Notes: generated by a model not told the origin, from the sequence alone. DNA of 64,000 bases from Canna indica (GCA_034359265.1 CP136895.1:42364001-42428000), one strand, 5' to 3'; counted from the stretch's first letter, positions 35,313 through 48,600 are shown. Program-made: numbers and translations.

Positions 35313-36515
35313 CGGGGATTTCATTATGCTCCTTCTTGCTCTTCAACTTTTGAGTTGCGGGAGATTTTACGACCAAGTCTTCGTATGGCATTATATCTTG
35401 TAGCAGAACCTTGAGTTGGGGTTTTTGTCCGCGCAGCTTGGTCGGTGACGATGTTCCTAGGATGCTTTCTAAGTAGCTATTTTGCCAGCAGGTCCTTTGT
35501 ATTTTGTTGATGAGTTTCCCTTTATAGGTTTGTAAGTGCAAATATCCCTTTTCGGAACTTTATGAATAAGGAGGATGTCTTTTGTGTTTATCCTTGTTGT
35601 GTTCTTGATGAGTTTGATCGCTCTCGGGGGTTCAAGCTAAGCTCGCCAAGGAGTGTATGGCTGGACCGCTCGTGAGGAGTTGCGTAAGGGCTCTAAGGCC
35701 AGAAGTAGTGGCTCTGGGGGCCAAGGACTGCTCTCGGGGGTTTAAGCCGAGCTCGCCAAGGAGCGTCAGGTATGACTGCTCGCAAGGAGTCGAGTAAGGG
35801 CTCTGAGGCTGGAAATTATGGCTTTGGGGGCCAAGGACTGCTCCTAGGGGTTTAAGCCAAGCTTGACAAGGAGCGTAAGGCAGGATCGCTCGTCAGGAAT
35901 CAAGTAAGGGCTCTGAGGCTGGAATAAGTGGCTCTAGGGGCCAAAGACTAGACTCGATGAAAATCGTTCTTACGAGAAGAGCGTTTGGGGTCATGATGCT
36001 CATTTAAAGCGTGTTGGGTTGAGGTGGAGCCCGCATTTAAGGCCGAGGACCGGACTCGATGAAAACCGAGCCGCTAGAAGCGCGCTTGGGCTCATTGGCG
36101 GAGTGGGAGTTCGTAAAAGGCATTGAGGCCGACGAGCCAGACTGGTGAAAACCGAGTTCTGGCCGTTGAGTGGGGTGCTGAGGCCAACGAGCTTAGGCTG
36201 GTGAAAACTGAGTCCCAATTGCTTATGGAGGCTTTGTAGCACCGAGAACAAGGGAGATTGGCTGAGGAGGCATGGTGCGTCACGTGGGTCAAGGGCCTCT
36301 TGTGAGACAATGTAAGTTCATCCTACAAAGTGTGTGATGGTTGCAAGTGATATCAAACACAAAAGAAACGTGCAGAATAGAAAGAGTAATTTCATTATGA
36401 AATATCATAATGATACATCGTGTCCCACCAAGAGTTATGTTTGGCTTACACATAGTGGAGCCTCGTTAAAACCTTTTATGGGGAAAATCCAGTGGGAAAA
36501 GGGTGGAAGCTTAGC
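35313..36515 (-). repeat. Tat-like gypsy 3' non-coding region with tandem repeats
   Basis: Follows the integrase end at 36515-36712 when read on the minus strand. It contains a 110-bp tandem repeat (35617-35960, about three copies) and a second imperfect repeat around GGTGAAAACCGAGT (36040-36215). A stretch with CCTCGTTAAAACC and CCAGTGGGAAAA lies at 36455-36505, which I recognise from Tat-lineage untranslated regions. No gene seen. Confidence 0.6.
35617..35960. repeat. 110-bp tandem repeat, about three copies
   Basis: The word GTAAGGG recurs at 35684, 35794 and 35904, giving a 110-bp period. Each unit includes CTCGGGGGTTTAAGCCGAGC and GGCTCTGGGGGCCAAGGACT with point differences. Variable tandem repeats next to the 3' LTR are common in Tat elements. 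Confidence 0.8.
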
Positions 36516-36712
36516 TGTAGTAGGCCCGTAGAGAGGCCACATTCCACGATCGTGGGAGTTCTCGCCCATAGAGTTCAATGATTCTATAACTACCCTTTTT
36601 GAGGACCTCTATGATCTGGTAGGAGCCCTCCTAGTTCGGAGCTAGTTTACCTTCTCCGAATGGTTTTCTTTGTGGTTCAATCTTTCACCAGCCTTGGTGC
36701 CTATCCCGGGCT
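36515..36712 (-). pseudogene. Tat-like gypsy integrase C-terminal end
   Basis: Translated on the minus strand this gives PFGEGKLAPN, an in-frame stop at the expected Trp, and then LPRSWNVASLRAYY. These are the last residues of Tat-lineage integrase, as in family members where a G-K-L-x-P-x-W-E-G-P segment precedes a final L-R-x-Y-Y. The rest of pol is not upstream: the match stops near 36712. Confidence 0.7.
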
Positions 36713-38280
36713 CCTACGCCCCCAATGACCCCAAGCGCGCTTCTCAGCAAGCAATTGCACCAACCACACCCCCATGTGATCGTCAGGTGGTTTTCACCAA
36801 TCCACCTAAATTACAGTCAATGTCTAGCTCACGAAATGCCTAACAGGTAAACCGCAATTCGAATACTACTCTAACCAAGACATGCAGGGAACAACCACTC
36901 CGTAAAGAAATACAACAAGGATGAATAAGGAAGAAATCTCTTTCATTTCATAAAACCCCACGAAGGGAATAGTTACACTTACAAACCCATAGAGGGCTAC
37001 TCACCAACAAAAAGAAAGAAACACTTTCAAACAGAGCATCCACTTACAGAGAGTCTGGAAAACATTGTCAACAACCAAGCTACGCAAGCAAGAAATTCTG
37101 GCTTAGGGTCCTGCTACCAGGATTCAGCGGCGTGCGCAAACAAGGTTGGGGAAACTCCTGCAATCCAAGAGTTGGAAGGATAGGCAGAAAAGAAATTCAA
37201 AGTGGCAGCAGGGCAAAACTAAGAACCGCTGACAAGAGTTTTAAGCTAGCACGGTGTTTTCTGAAAACCATGGAAATAGGCTTCGCCTCCGCCGTAAGCC
37301 CGATTGTACAGACCTACACTTGGGACTCCTTCTCTTGCTCAAATCCTTAAGCCCGATGGTACAAACCCACGACAAACGGTGAAACCCTTGCCGAGCAAAT
37401 GAAAGCAACCTTTGATGGAATGGTAATCTTCGACACCTCTCAATCCATGATTTCCATAACACACAACAAGCAGGGGCTATTTATAGGACTGGAACACAAA
37501 TCATCACCGTAACTGGCGGACCCACGAGGCATCTTTTTTGTCAAATTATAACTGACGCTTGATGTTTTGGGAACTGATTACAAAATCTTTATTCATGATT
37601 ACTTTTCTGCCAAAAGATATATCTACTGCATAGGTGGCGTACACCTGGAAGAGTTTTCACAAGCATCACGTCCAGCACAGATACTAAGACAATGCATCAA
37701 AAATTGTGTGTTCATCTCACGATAAACCGAAGCGATGAAGACCGACCTCACTTATAGCTCGACACATAGTCCTACAGGCTCCAACTGAGCTCGGGGGTTG
37801 TGGACTGGACTAAGATTATTGGGCCCGGTGAAATCAGACATAGCAACGCCCTATTATTCATTCTAGCCGAATCACGTGGCTCCACCTAAAGGGCTCTGCC
37901 CAAACTACACTCCTAGATCAGACCCGAGCCAGATTGAGCGGCTTTGTCCAAGGAACCCACCTAGCCATACAAGGATATCTACATCCTACCTTATCAAGGG
38001 AGGTATGCCATTACGAGCCCACCAACTTCGGGATCAACCTTGACCCATTCTAGGCAACCTCACCACGAGATTTTTGGATGACATCATCATCCCCACCTGC
38101 AATAAATATGGACATGACGTGCATCAAGTAACCCTAATTCCAATTTGCATTACCCCCACCTTGGAATCCCACTGACTTGTGCATCGGAGTGCCTTTTGCA
38201 AGTCCCCCTACCGGCGTCGAACTAGATAAGAAGATGCACCGAACCGAACCAGAAGGCCCCCAACTTTCAAGCAGGAACAC
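36713..38280 (-). repeat. LTR-like mosaic, minus orientation
   Basis: No gene. A minus-strand TATA-like CTATAAATAG lies at 37486-37477, followed by leader-like sequence, suggesting an LTR or promoter of a retroelement. From about 37790 to 38250 the sequence is the reverse complement of the family seen at 29850-30209. It includes the GCACTCCGATGCACAAGTC motif typical of that LTR. Boundaries and target duplications could not be fixed. Confidence 0.5.
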
Positions 38281-38446
38281 TTGGTGTGTTAGCATTGATT
38301 TGTTTAGTGTTGATTTATTTCTCACTTAAGCATATACTTGTAATTGAAATCAATAACTTGTTTAAAGAATCGAACTTAGCCTAAAAATTAGCGGTACACA
38401 CTATTCACCCCCCCCCCCCCCTCTATTGTGATCATTCAACTAACAA
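38281..38446 (-). repeat. Truncated Sirevirus-type LTR start
   Basis: On the minus strand it begins TGTTAGTTGAATGATC, followed by a long G run and GTGAATAGTGTG, the same design as the start of the solo LTR at 16011. It breaks off after about 160 bp. The + strand shows a run of C at about 38408-38421. Confidence 0.6.
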
Positions 38447-40146
38447 TTTTTTTTCTGCTTTTCGTGCTTTCTTTCCTTCTCCCGTGCATGTTTCGTTGCA
38501 CATCGGCGTTGGCATCAGTGAAACATGCTGCTCTCCCGTCAAGTGAGTGGCTTCGACCATGGAGAAGAGGTATGAGACGCTATCTAGGATCATTGGCTGG
38601 TGTAGTCGCCTGATCTTTCCCCTCATCAAGAATGCTTTTGCGGGAGTGGAGGGGAAGAAAGTGATGATGTTCCTGCCAATCTCTCATTAAGCGCATGGCT
38701 TCGACATCCAATCGGTTTGCCTTCTCTCATAAGGAACAAGACTGTTCACGTCTTGGAGAGGAAGACGGCCAGTACAACCACGATCTTGGTGAACACGGCG
38801 GCGATAAATGGTGGTCGCGGACTGCACGCGGCAACGGTCAAGAGTCATGGGTTGTTAAAGTCCCACATTGGTTGAGGTTGAGGTTGTGGTCTAGATAGTC
38901 TTTAAATAGATTGGACAATCCTCCTCATATGAGCTAGCCTTTAAAATCCCACGTTGGCATCAAATGAAATTGATTAAGTCTGGTTATAATTTGTTTTGGG
39001 CTAGACCTGATCAATTAAATTTGGTTCCAACCAGACTCAATTTAGCACCAATTTGAGCTTAATTTTCATTGGTTCAACTTAATTTCATTCGATTTGGTGA
39101 TCGGTTCAGTTCAAATATCATTTATTTACATTTATATGATAATTATAGGCATATAGATATTTTTGGTGCATTATTATATTGTTTGACATGCATGTATTTA
39201 CTTCCTTGACATAAATTAAATCATGTATAGTTTTCATTTGATTTATTTATGTTGTTACGAAGTAAGTTCGATAATATTGTGATATTATCCTCTATGCTTA
39301 ATTATGATGTCATGTGATCCATATAATTTGACTAATTGAGGAGTAGCCACAACATCCTTAATTATGCTAAATTATATATTAAGTAATTGACCACATAATT
39401 TGACTAATTGATGAGTAGCCACAACATACTTAATTATGTTATTAGGCAATTTTTAGGTCATATATAGATAGATGATATCAATTGTGATTAATTATTTTGA
39501 GTGTAATAAATCTTATCCTATATAAATTTATATTATACTTATATAATTAATTAGTGTGGATCAATAGATTATTTTTTCTAATTTGCCCACCAGTAATAGG
39601 AAAAGGTATATAGTCTGTTAGTTTCACATAAAGTTAAATATGAATCCTAAAATAGAACTTAGCCCACAAGCAGTTGTATTGTATTGATTCATATTTGTTT
39701 ATTTATTTCTTGTTTACATTGGTAAAATTAGAATTTTATATGCCTATATTTAGATTATGAGCATGAATATATGGTTAAAATATGCATCAATTCAAACTTT
39801 AAGCTACTCTAACTTTAAAACTGATTTCTTGTACTAACTAGGGACAATTATAGAATCTAGAGAGAAAGAATTCTCTTTCATTTAGGGTGCATGGATATAT
39901 ATTACGCCATAAGATGAACCACCTGCTCCTATGGATACTAGTATTTTGGCTGAGGTCGCACTTTATGAACAGTGGGAGTGATCCAATCGCTTTAATTAGT
40001 ATGATGTTCATAAAAATATGCATTCCTGCTAGTATTCACGATTTCATTCGGGAGCGTAATAATGTAAGGAATCTACTGAAGGCTATAAATGAACACCTAT
40101 AAATGAATAGTTCAAATCTTCAGGTAAGGTCCTTGCCAGCACCTTA
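38447..40146 (+). other. No gene recognised; retroelement flank
   Basis: 38447-38850 is unassigned sequence with only short incidental frames. At 38853 a TGTTAAAGTCCCACATTGG start, followed by CTTTAAATAG, looks like the beginning of a copia LTR. From 38940 to 39840 the sequence is AT-rich, with a repeated ATTTGACTAATTGA segment at 39325-39425. 39840-40146 may be the 5' part of the gag of the copia below, too decayed to trace. Confidence 0.4.
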
Positions 40147-43100
40147 ATGACTAAACTGTCATCATTGAGGCTCATTAGACTTAGAGGTGTACATGGGCAC
40201 ATCATGCATATGAGGAATTTAACGACATTACTTAAAAAACTAGAGGTTGATATGTCTGAGTCCTTTCAAGTGCATTTAATTTTGAACACCAGCAATACAG
40301 GGCCTTTAAAATATTTGATAACACATAAAGAAAAATGGTCAATTAATGAACTTTTGGCCATGTGTGTACAAGAAGATGGAAGGTTGCTTGCTAAAATGGG
40401 AGAAAGTGCACATTCAATCTCTTTAGTTTGTTATGAATCTAATATGATTGATATTTTTTATGACACTTGGTGGATTGATTCGGGTTCTACAGTCCATATT
40501 TCCAATATCATGCATGACTTTCAAAACCACATGAAGCCAGTGGAAAGTGAGCATTACATCTATACGAGAAATAGAGTGCGCTCATGTACGGAAGCCGTTG
40601 GAACATGCAGACATATTTAAAGTTCAGGTTATGTTTTGCATTTATAAAATACCTTATTGGATTGCAAGATAGCAAGATAATTCCACTTATAATGTATTGC
40701 ATGTTCAATAAAGTGAGGGTATTAAAAGATGTGTTACAGATGAAAGTTCCTGTAGGTTGTGGCACCAAAGGTTAGGACATATATCCATTGAGAGGATATA
40801 AGGGTTGATGAATGGAGTACTTAGTGTTTTGGTTTTACTGACTCTAAGACGTGTATAGACTGCATAAAGGGAAAACAAACTAACATGTCCAAGAAAGGTG
40901 CTAAGAGGAGTTCAGACATATTAGATATTATACATATAGATAATTTGTAGTCCAGACATAGACTCGTATGATTAGAAGTATTTCATCTCCTTCATAGATG
41001 ATCACTCATGCTATATGTATATCTACTCGCTTCATAATAGTCTGTTAAAAATTGAATGTCTTTTAAGGTTTTTAAGGCAGAAGTACGGGAAGCAAATAAA
41101 GATCGTGAGATCAGACAAGGGAGGTGGGTATTATGAAAGGTACACTGAGGATGGACAAGCACTTGGTTCGTTTGCTAAGTTCCTTCAAGAGCATGAGATA
41201 ATTGCCCAACACACCATGTCAGGATCTTCAGAAAAAATGGTGTTGCAGAAAGAAGGAACCTGACATTATTAATTAGTTATGTTGCAGAGCATGCTTAGTA
41301 GCTCCAAGCTTCTTAGATTCTTGTAACATGAAGCTCTTAAGATGATTGTATATATTAAACCGGATTTCAACCAAGGTTGTTTTTTAAAACTCCATTTATG
41401 GAAAGGTTGGGAATCGAGTTTGTGACATATGCGCGTATAGGGATGTCCGTCTGAGATAAGGATTTATAAATCCACAAGAAAAGAAGCTAGGCCCAATGAC
41501 TATCTGTGGGTGTTTCGTTGGATATACTGAAAAGTCCAAGGGATATAGATTCTACTATCCATCTCATACTACTAGGTTTGTGGAGTCAAGAAACAAAAAT
41601 TTCTCGAAAATAACTTGATTAGTAGGAGCGATCAATTTCAGAATTTAATTTATGTGAAAGATCATTTGGAAGGACAAACTCCCGACTCAAGTTACAGTTT
41701 GATTGTCATCCATAATGCACCTCATTGAGGTATACGACAACCAATCATTGAGAATCTACAAATTATTGATCATAACCTAGTAGATCCTGGTATTCAACAA
41801 TTGTAAGACACTGTTGAGCAATCAGTTATGGAACAAGATCCTCTGCTTAATGACACAATATTAAGGAGATTTACTAGGATGAGGAGGTCAGCTATTCCTA
41901 GTGACTATGTAGTGTATCAATAAGAGTCTGACTACAATCTTGGGGTCGAAAATATTCTAGAGATGTTTTTATAAGCCATGAGTTGCGATCAATCTGAGTT
42001 GTGGTACAATGCTATGAAGAAAGAGATGAGTTCAATGGCATCAAACGGGGTCTGAGATCTTGTCGAGTTGCTTGAAGGTTTAAAGGTCATTGGTTGTAGA
42101 TGGGTCTTTTTAAACCAAAAAAGATTTCTTGAGCAACATCGAAAGATATAAGGCTAGATTGATGGCCAAAGGATTCGCTTAAAAGGAGGGAATCGACTAC
42201 ATGCAGATCTTTTTCTCCTTATCTAAGAAAGATTCTTTCTGTATCATCATGACATTTGACTTGGAATTGCATCAAATGGACGTGAAAATAACATTCCTCG
42301 ATGGATACATAGAGGAGAAGGTTTATATGAAACAACATGAAAGATTCTTCTCTAATGATAGTGAGCACTTGGTGTGCAAGCTCAAGAAGTCTATATATAG
42401 ATTGAAACAAGCCTCCTGTCAATGGTACTTAAAGTTCCATGAGGTGATCTATTCATGGTTTTGTCGAGAACATCATGGAACAATACATATATCACTTGAT
42501 TAGTGGGAGTAAGTTTTGTTTTCTTATCCTATACGTGGACGATATTTTACTTGCAACTAATGATAAATTGGTTGTTATATGAGATGAAACAATTTACTCT
42601 CTAAGAAGTTTGATATGGAGGATATGGGTGAGACATCTTATGTCATTGACTTTAGGATCCATAGGGACGGACCTCAAGGCATTATAAGTCTATCTCAGGA
42701 AACCTGTATCAATAAAATCTTAGAGAGATTTTTGATGAAGGATTGTAGACCGTGTGTAGCACCCATTGTGGAAAGTGACAGGTTCAGTCTTAACTAGTGT
42801 CCCAAAATGTTTTGGAAAGAGAATAATTGCAGATCATTCCATATGCTTAGGCAATTGGTAGTCTTATGTATGCTCAGGTTTGTACAAGGTCCGACATAGC
42901 ATTTGTTGTTGGAATACTAGGCAGTTTTCAGAATAATCCAGGAATAGACCACTAGAATGATGTAAAGAAAATGATGAGGTACCTTAAGGGTACCAAGGAT
43001 TTCATGCTTATGTATAGACGAACTGATAACTTGACCCAGTTCGTATCTTGTTTTGAGGCTACCTCACATGGTGTGTGGTTAAGGAGCTTCACTTAGAATC

Positions 43101-43330
43101 ATTGATTCCATCACTAGAGCCATGAAAACATATTGTGACAATTTAGCTGTGGTTCATTTGACTAAAATTAATAAGAGTAGAAGTCGAATCAAGCACATCG
43201 ACATAAAATATTTAGTCATAAGGGAACATGTTAAAGAAAATAAAGTGGTCATTGAACACTTTCATACTGAATTGATGATCATAGATCCTTTAATAAAGGG
43301 CATTGCCGCCAAAGGATTTCAAGGATCATA
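40147..43330 (+). pseudogene. Decayed Ty1/copia element (gag to RNase H)
   Basis: Plus-strand remnants in order. Gag is at 40147-40400 (KWSINELLAMCVQED). Protease is at 40465-40500 (W-W-I-D-S-G-S). The integrase core is near 41015-41263 (IVRSDKGGGYY), with integrase C-terminal sequence to 41620. RT is at 42201-42503 (LHQMDVKITFLDG), with a YVDDI-like site near 42535, a later RT part at 42615-42797, and RNase H at 43122-43330 (YCDNLAVVHL, KHIDIKY). Many stops and frameshifts; no intact domain. I could not find matching LTRs, so it may be an old or end-truncated copy. Confidence 0.85.
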
Positions 43331-43474
43331 TAGGCCGAATGGGACTTACTTCAATCATGTAATTATTGTAAAGATATTTTTGTCTTTAATAAAGCTCCTA
43401 TTAAGTTTGTTATTTCTCATTTGGGTGTACACATTTAGTTTGAGAATAACAATTTTGTCGAACCCAGAATAAAC

Positions 43475-44214
43475 ATAGAGTTTATTTATAAAGTTATTTG
43501 GGTTGAGGTTAAAAGAATAAAATTTATCTCATTACTTAATAGATAATTGTCTAGTTCGACTCATTACTGTGTCTATCTCCTTAATCAAGTTTATCTCTTT
43601 AAACACATATGATGTCAATGTGAATTTATAAATAAGCTGTTAGGGACCCCGGCAACATGGAGACATACATCACATACAACATCTAAAGTGAGTCTAGAGG
43701 AGAGCATGGAAGAACCCTTTCAGAGACGCTCGATACGTAACGAATTCTAGTTTTTTTGACGACAGCAAATACAATGGTTGGAGGTTAGTGATTTTACGCT
43801 TCCGCAATTTTCTTCTATAGTTTAAATGCTCTAATTTGTTTATGCATAAAGAATATATACGTGCAAATTTATTGTTACATCATATGTGCAAAACTCTCAA
43901 AGGAAAAGGAAAAAAATCATGGAACCTGGCTCTCATACCATGAACAAATTAAGGAACAAAATAAACTAATTGTGTCCCAAATAAAATGAAGACCAAAAAG
44001 AAATCTTCATTACAACAAAAAATGAAAGTTACAGCAGAGTATATAAACAAGTAAAAGAAAGTTGCACAAAAGGAAGTTACATAAAAGGAAGTTATAAACC
44101 TAATTAACTTTAAGTAATAAAACTAACAACTAACAAAGAAGTAATTTAAATAAATCAATTATTTTCGTTTATCTTACAAGCACCATCAGTTTTAGAAATG
44201 AGAGTAATGTATGA
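43475..44214. other. AT-rich spacer, no gene seen
   Basis: 3' flank of the copia remnant up to the CACTA-2 target site GTA (44215-44217). No convincing frame, LTR pair or RNA gene. Confidence 0.5.
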
Positions 44215-44217
44215 GTA

Positions 44218-44525
44218 CACTACTAGAAATTGAGTCTTCAGCAACGGCTATCAGCAATGGCCGCTCAAGCCGTTGCTATTTGCAACGGTATTCTTACGGC
44301 CGCCCGAGCCGTTGCAGATATTTGTATCTGCAACGGCGTTCTAACGGACACGCGAGCCGTTGCGGATTATTTTAATTATCCGCAACGGCTTTCTGACGGA
44401 AAGGTGAGCCGTTGCTGATATTTTAATTATCAGCAACGGCTTTCTAACGGACAAGTGAGCCGTTGCTGATGATAACTTATTAGCAACGGCTTTCTAACGG
44501 GCGAGTGAGCCGTTGCTGATAAGTT
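44218..44525. repeat. CACTA-2 left subterminal repeat array
   Basis: GCAACGGC and GCCGTTGC words alternate with GTGAGCCGTTGCTGAT-type segments, forming imperfect tandem units of about 60 bp toward 44400-44520. Expected binding region for the second element-encoded protein. Confidence 0.85.
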
Positions 44526-44870
44526 TATATAGGGCACGCAGTCACGCCCGACCCTTCTTCCTCTCGCTGCTGCCGCCGCCGTCTCCTGCTCCCGCCTGTC
44601 GCCGCCGCTGCCGACGCCGACGCCGACGCCGACGACGCCGACGACGCCTCTTCCTCCTCCCGCTGCTGCCGACATTTTCAGGTATGCCTCGCCGGCCGGC
44701 CGTCTCTTCCCGTTGCGGCCGGTGGGAAATCCGACCGAAACCCTTTTTTAAGGGTTTCGGCTGGCGGCGGTCGGCCGATGGCCGCCGCCGGACCTTGTAC
44801 AGTGGCCGGACAGTGTGTCCGGCCACTATACGCCGGCGCCGGAGTCCACCTGACTCCGGCGCCGGAATTT
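44526..44870 (+). promoter_or_regulatory. GC-rich leader of CACTA-2
   Basis: CCGCCG and GACGCCGAC microsatellite (44597-44650) and CGGCCGG runs. It corresponds to 10780-11035 in CACTA-1. A possible donor site CAGGTATGCC at 44680 could start a leader intron. Frames on both strands here are repeat-driven. Confidence 0.5.
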
Positions 44871-44967
44871 ATAGATTTATATATAATTTTTTATTGTTTT
44901 TTAATTGTTAATTAATTATTTAGATTAATTGTTTAATTTGTTATATTAATTATTAGGGTTTAGATTA

Positions 44968-45150
44968 ATTTCGGAATTGTCCACTTCGGATGCGCGCCGG
45001 AATCGTCCACTTTGGACGCGCGCCGGAATCATCCACTTCGGACGCGCGCCGAAATCGTCCACTTCGGACGCGCGCCGAAATCATCCACTTCGGACGCGCG
45101 CCGGAATCGTCCACTTCGGACGCGCGTCGAAATCGTCCAATATGGACTCA
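44968..45150 (+). repeat. 26-bp minisatellite in CACTA-2 leader
   Basis: Seven copies of GTCCACTTCGGACGCGCGCC plus RAATC, very uniform (one to three changes per unit). Copy number is five in CACTA-1 and about eight in CACTA-3. Confidence 0.9.
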
Positions 45151-45349
45151 AACTGTCTCGAAACATTTAGAAAATAATCATGCATCCGACGAGTTCATAT
45201 GTTTCACGTACGCATCGACGAGTCGGATATGATTTAGCAAGACCTTAGATCCGTTCGGGGATTGTATGTTCGTGTAAAAGAAGTAGATGATCTTTTATAC
45301 GACGTACAATTCTTGAATTATCCCTGATTGGACAATTTGGGAATATAGT

Positions 45350-45532
45350 TATTTGTACTGCACTTACGTTTTTATTTTAACTGTTAACTAATCATTCTAA
45401 ATTTCGGCAACATCTCTCTTGTTCTCCGATACGCGCCCAGATGATATGCGTATTCGGAGAATTATAGGGAGATGCTGCCGAAATTTAGAATGAAGTTAAC
45501 GGTTAAAATAAGTACTTAGTGCAATATAAATA
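45350..45532 (+). repeat. Hairpin upstream of CACTA-2 TNP2
   Basis: Left arm 45350-45433 pairs with right arm 45449-45532 with few mismatches; the 15-nt loop reads CGCCCAGATGATATG. It lies 77 bp before the probable TNP2 start. Conserved in all three CACTA copies. Confidence 0.88.
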
Positions 45533-45608
45533 ACATAAATCCCGAATGGAATAGGACAATCTCACCTAAAGACATTAACCAAAGAAATTGTCATTGATTG
45601 ACAGAATC

Positions 45609-48600
45609 ATGTCGACTGATCGAAGTTGGATGTACCGACGTCTTGATCGTGGAGCTTTAACGAATGAGTTTCGATTAGGCGTAACGTACTTCCTAAATTT
45701 CGCCTATTCGAATCAGAATTTCGTTAGCATGGGTGATCAAATCCGATGTCCGTGCCGCATTTGTTCAAATGGACGATTTTTGGATCGGGAGACTGTCACT
45801 CTGCATCTATATACCAAAGGATTTGCACCAAGATATTTTCTATAGACTTGTCACGGGGAGTCACGCGAAGTCGGGACGTCGAGCAATCCTGTCATTCAGA
45901 CATATGGTGAATCTTCCTCTGCTAGTGCTTCTTCATCCAATCAATGTAATCCCTATAGAACTATGATACTTGATAGTCTTGGGGGTCAATTCCACCTGAA
46001 TGATAATATTGATCGGCCAGTTCTTCAAACATCAGTCCCACCAGATACTACAGCGGTTGATATCACAGAAGTACAAACTGCGGTAGAGATTGAATTACCG
46101 AATAAAGAAGCTGCAGAATTTTACGAGATGTTGAAAGCTGCCGATGAACCTTTGTATGAGAATTGTCCTAAATACACTAGGTTTTCAGCAATGACACAGC
46201 TTTTAACAATCAAGGCCGATTGTAATATCAGCGGAGTTGCGTATGATCGGATTGCTGGATTGATTAATGGGATGCTGCCTACTGATAACAAGTTTGAGCC
46301 AACTTTTTATAAGACTAAAAACCTAATGAGAAAATTGGGGCTTGGGTACGAAAAAATACACGCGTGCCAAAATAACTGCATTTTATATTATAAAGAAAAT
46401 GTGCAGTTGGATAAATGCCATGTATGTCAACATCCTCGTTACAAGGAGAAGAAATCGGTCCGACAGAAAAATATCCCGTTTAAGGTGCTTCGGTATTTTC
46501 CACTAACACCGAGACTTCAAAGATAATTCATGTCGGAAAAGACAGCCCCCTACATGAGTTGGCATGCAAGAAGTCGTGATGATACAGTAATGACTCATCC
46601 ATCTGACAGTGAAGCATGAAAACATTTGGATACATGTTATCCTTCATTTGCTAGGGATACTAGAAATATCAGATTGGGATTGTGCACTGATGGTTTTAAT
46701 CCGTTTGGACATTCTGCAACTCCTTATTCAGTTTGACCAGTGCTGCTGACAGTTTATAATTTGCCACCGTCAATGTGCATGAAAGATGAATTTATTTATC
46801 TTTCGATGATTATTCCGGGTCCTAAGGGTCCGCGAAAAGAAATTAACATATTTCTCAGACCCTTGATAGATGAATTGAAAACATTGTGGACTGAGGGAGC
46901 TGTCACTTATGATTATCATCGGAAGTAAAACTTCAATTTAAAGGCCGCGGTCTTGTGGACAATCAATGATTTCCCGGCGTACGGCATGTTGTCAGGTTGG
47001 AGCACTCACGGCCGACTCTCTTGTCCGTATTGTATGGAACACTCTAAATCAATCAGTCTTCAGAACGGATGAAAAATCTCATTCTTTTATTGTCATCGTC
47101 GATTCCTACCGGTTAATCATCAGTATCGAAGGAATCGTCATAAATTTACTAAGGGCAGAGTCGAAAGAGATGGGCCACCACCGATGTTGTCTAGTGAACA
47201 AATGTTAGCACATGTTTCAGCACTTCCAGATATAGTATTTGGTCGCAATGAAAGAGTGTCAGGTTTTGGCCAAACACATAACTGGGTGAAAAAAGTATCT
47301 TTTGGGAATTGCCCTATTGGAGTTCATTATTGATTCGACATAATTTAGATGTCATGCACATTGAAAAAAATGTGTTTGATAATATTTTCAACACTTTGAT
47401 GGATATTTCCGGAAAGACAAAAGATAATGTCAAAGCCCGACATGATATGAAAATACTTTGTAAAAGACCAGAGTTGGAGTTACAAGAGGTCAATGGACGA
47501 TATCTGAAACCGAAGGCCCCATATGTGTTAAATAAACAACAGATCAAAGATGTTTGTCAATGGGTTAAAGAACTTAGATTACCCGATGGATATGCTTCAA
47601 ACTTATCTCGATGTGTGAACGTCGATGATTGCAAAATATCAGGGATGAAGAGCCATGATTGTCATGTATTCATGCAGAGATTAATTCCGATCGCATTTCG
47701 AGATCTTCTACCTGATAATATTTGGGGTCCGTTGACTGAATTAAGTATGTTTTTTAGAAACATCTGTGCAAATGTCCTTCGAGTCGAAGATATGTCAACA
47801 CTTGAAAATAATATTATTGAAATCATATGCAAGCTGGAGCAGTTTTTCCCTCCTGCATTTTTTGACTCGATGGAGCATCTACCGATACACTTGGCATACG
47901 AGGCACGAGTTGGTGGCCCCGTTCAATATCGGTGGATGTACTTATTTGAAAGATACATGAATCGTCTGAAGAAAAAAGTAAAGAACACCGCAGCTGTTGA
48001 AGGATCAATATCTGAATCGTATATCATCCAAGAAATTTCAACATTCTGCTCATTTTACTTTGAATCGACAGTACAGACAAGATTTGATCGTCTTCCACGT
48101 AACGACGACGGGGGTGTTCGACATTCAGATGGACGTTTAAATATATTTTGTCACTCTGGTCGTGCTTTTGGTTCTCTTCCATCTCGACACTTAAGCGATG
48201 AAGAGTATCATTTGGCACACTTGTATGTATTACTCAATTGTCCAGAGATTGAACAATTCATTGAAATATTTGACATTGAGATGGTGCAAAAACACTCTAT
48301 TCACAACGATCAAGAATTGGAGAGATTACGGAATCGTGATTTCCCTACTTGGATTCAGACTTACAGCAAAGATCACAGAGCTGAAATAGATGAAAGAATA
48401 TTTGAGTTTGTTAGTGAACAGTCGCGACTTGTGTCGTGCTATAGTGGATATTTTGTTAACGGGTATAAATTTCACACGGTTGAATATTCATTTACAAAGA
48501 AGACGATGAATGCTGGGGTCTGCGTGAAAGGGACAACCTATGTTGAATGTGATATGGATTTTTATGGACTGGTGGAAGAAGTGATAGAGTTGCACTACTT

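Noticed and set aside
36000..36310. Overlapping minus-strand frames of 72-83 aa
   Set aside because: They fall in the repetitive non-coding region of the Tat-like element and share no similarity with any family I know.
44513..44911. Arg-rich open frames on both strands of the CACTA-2 GC-rich leader
   Set aside because: They translate a GACGCC/CGCCGC microsatellite, overlap each other on both strands and have no counterpart frame in CACTA-1.
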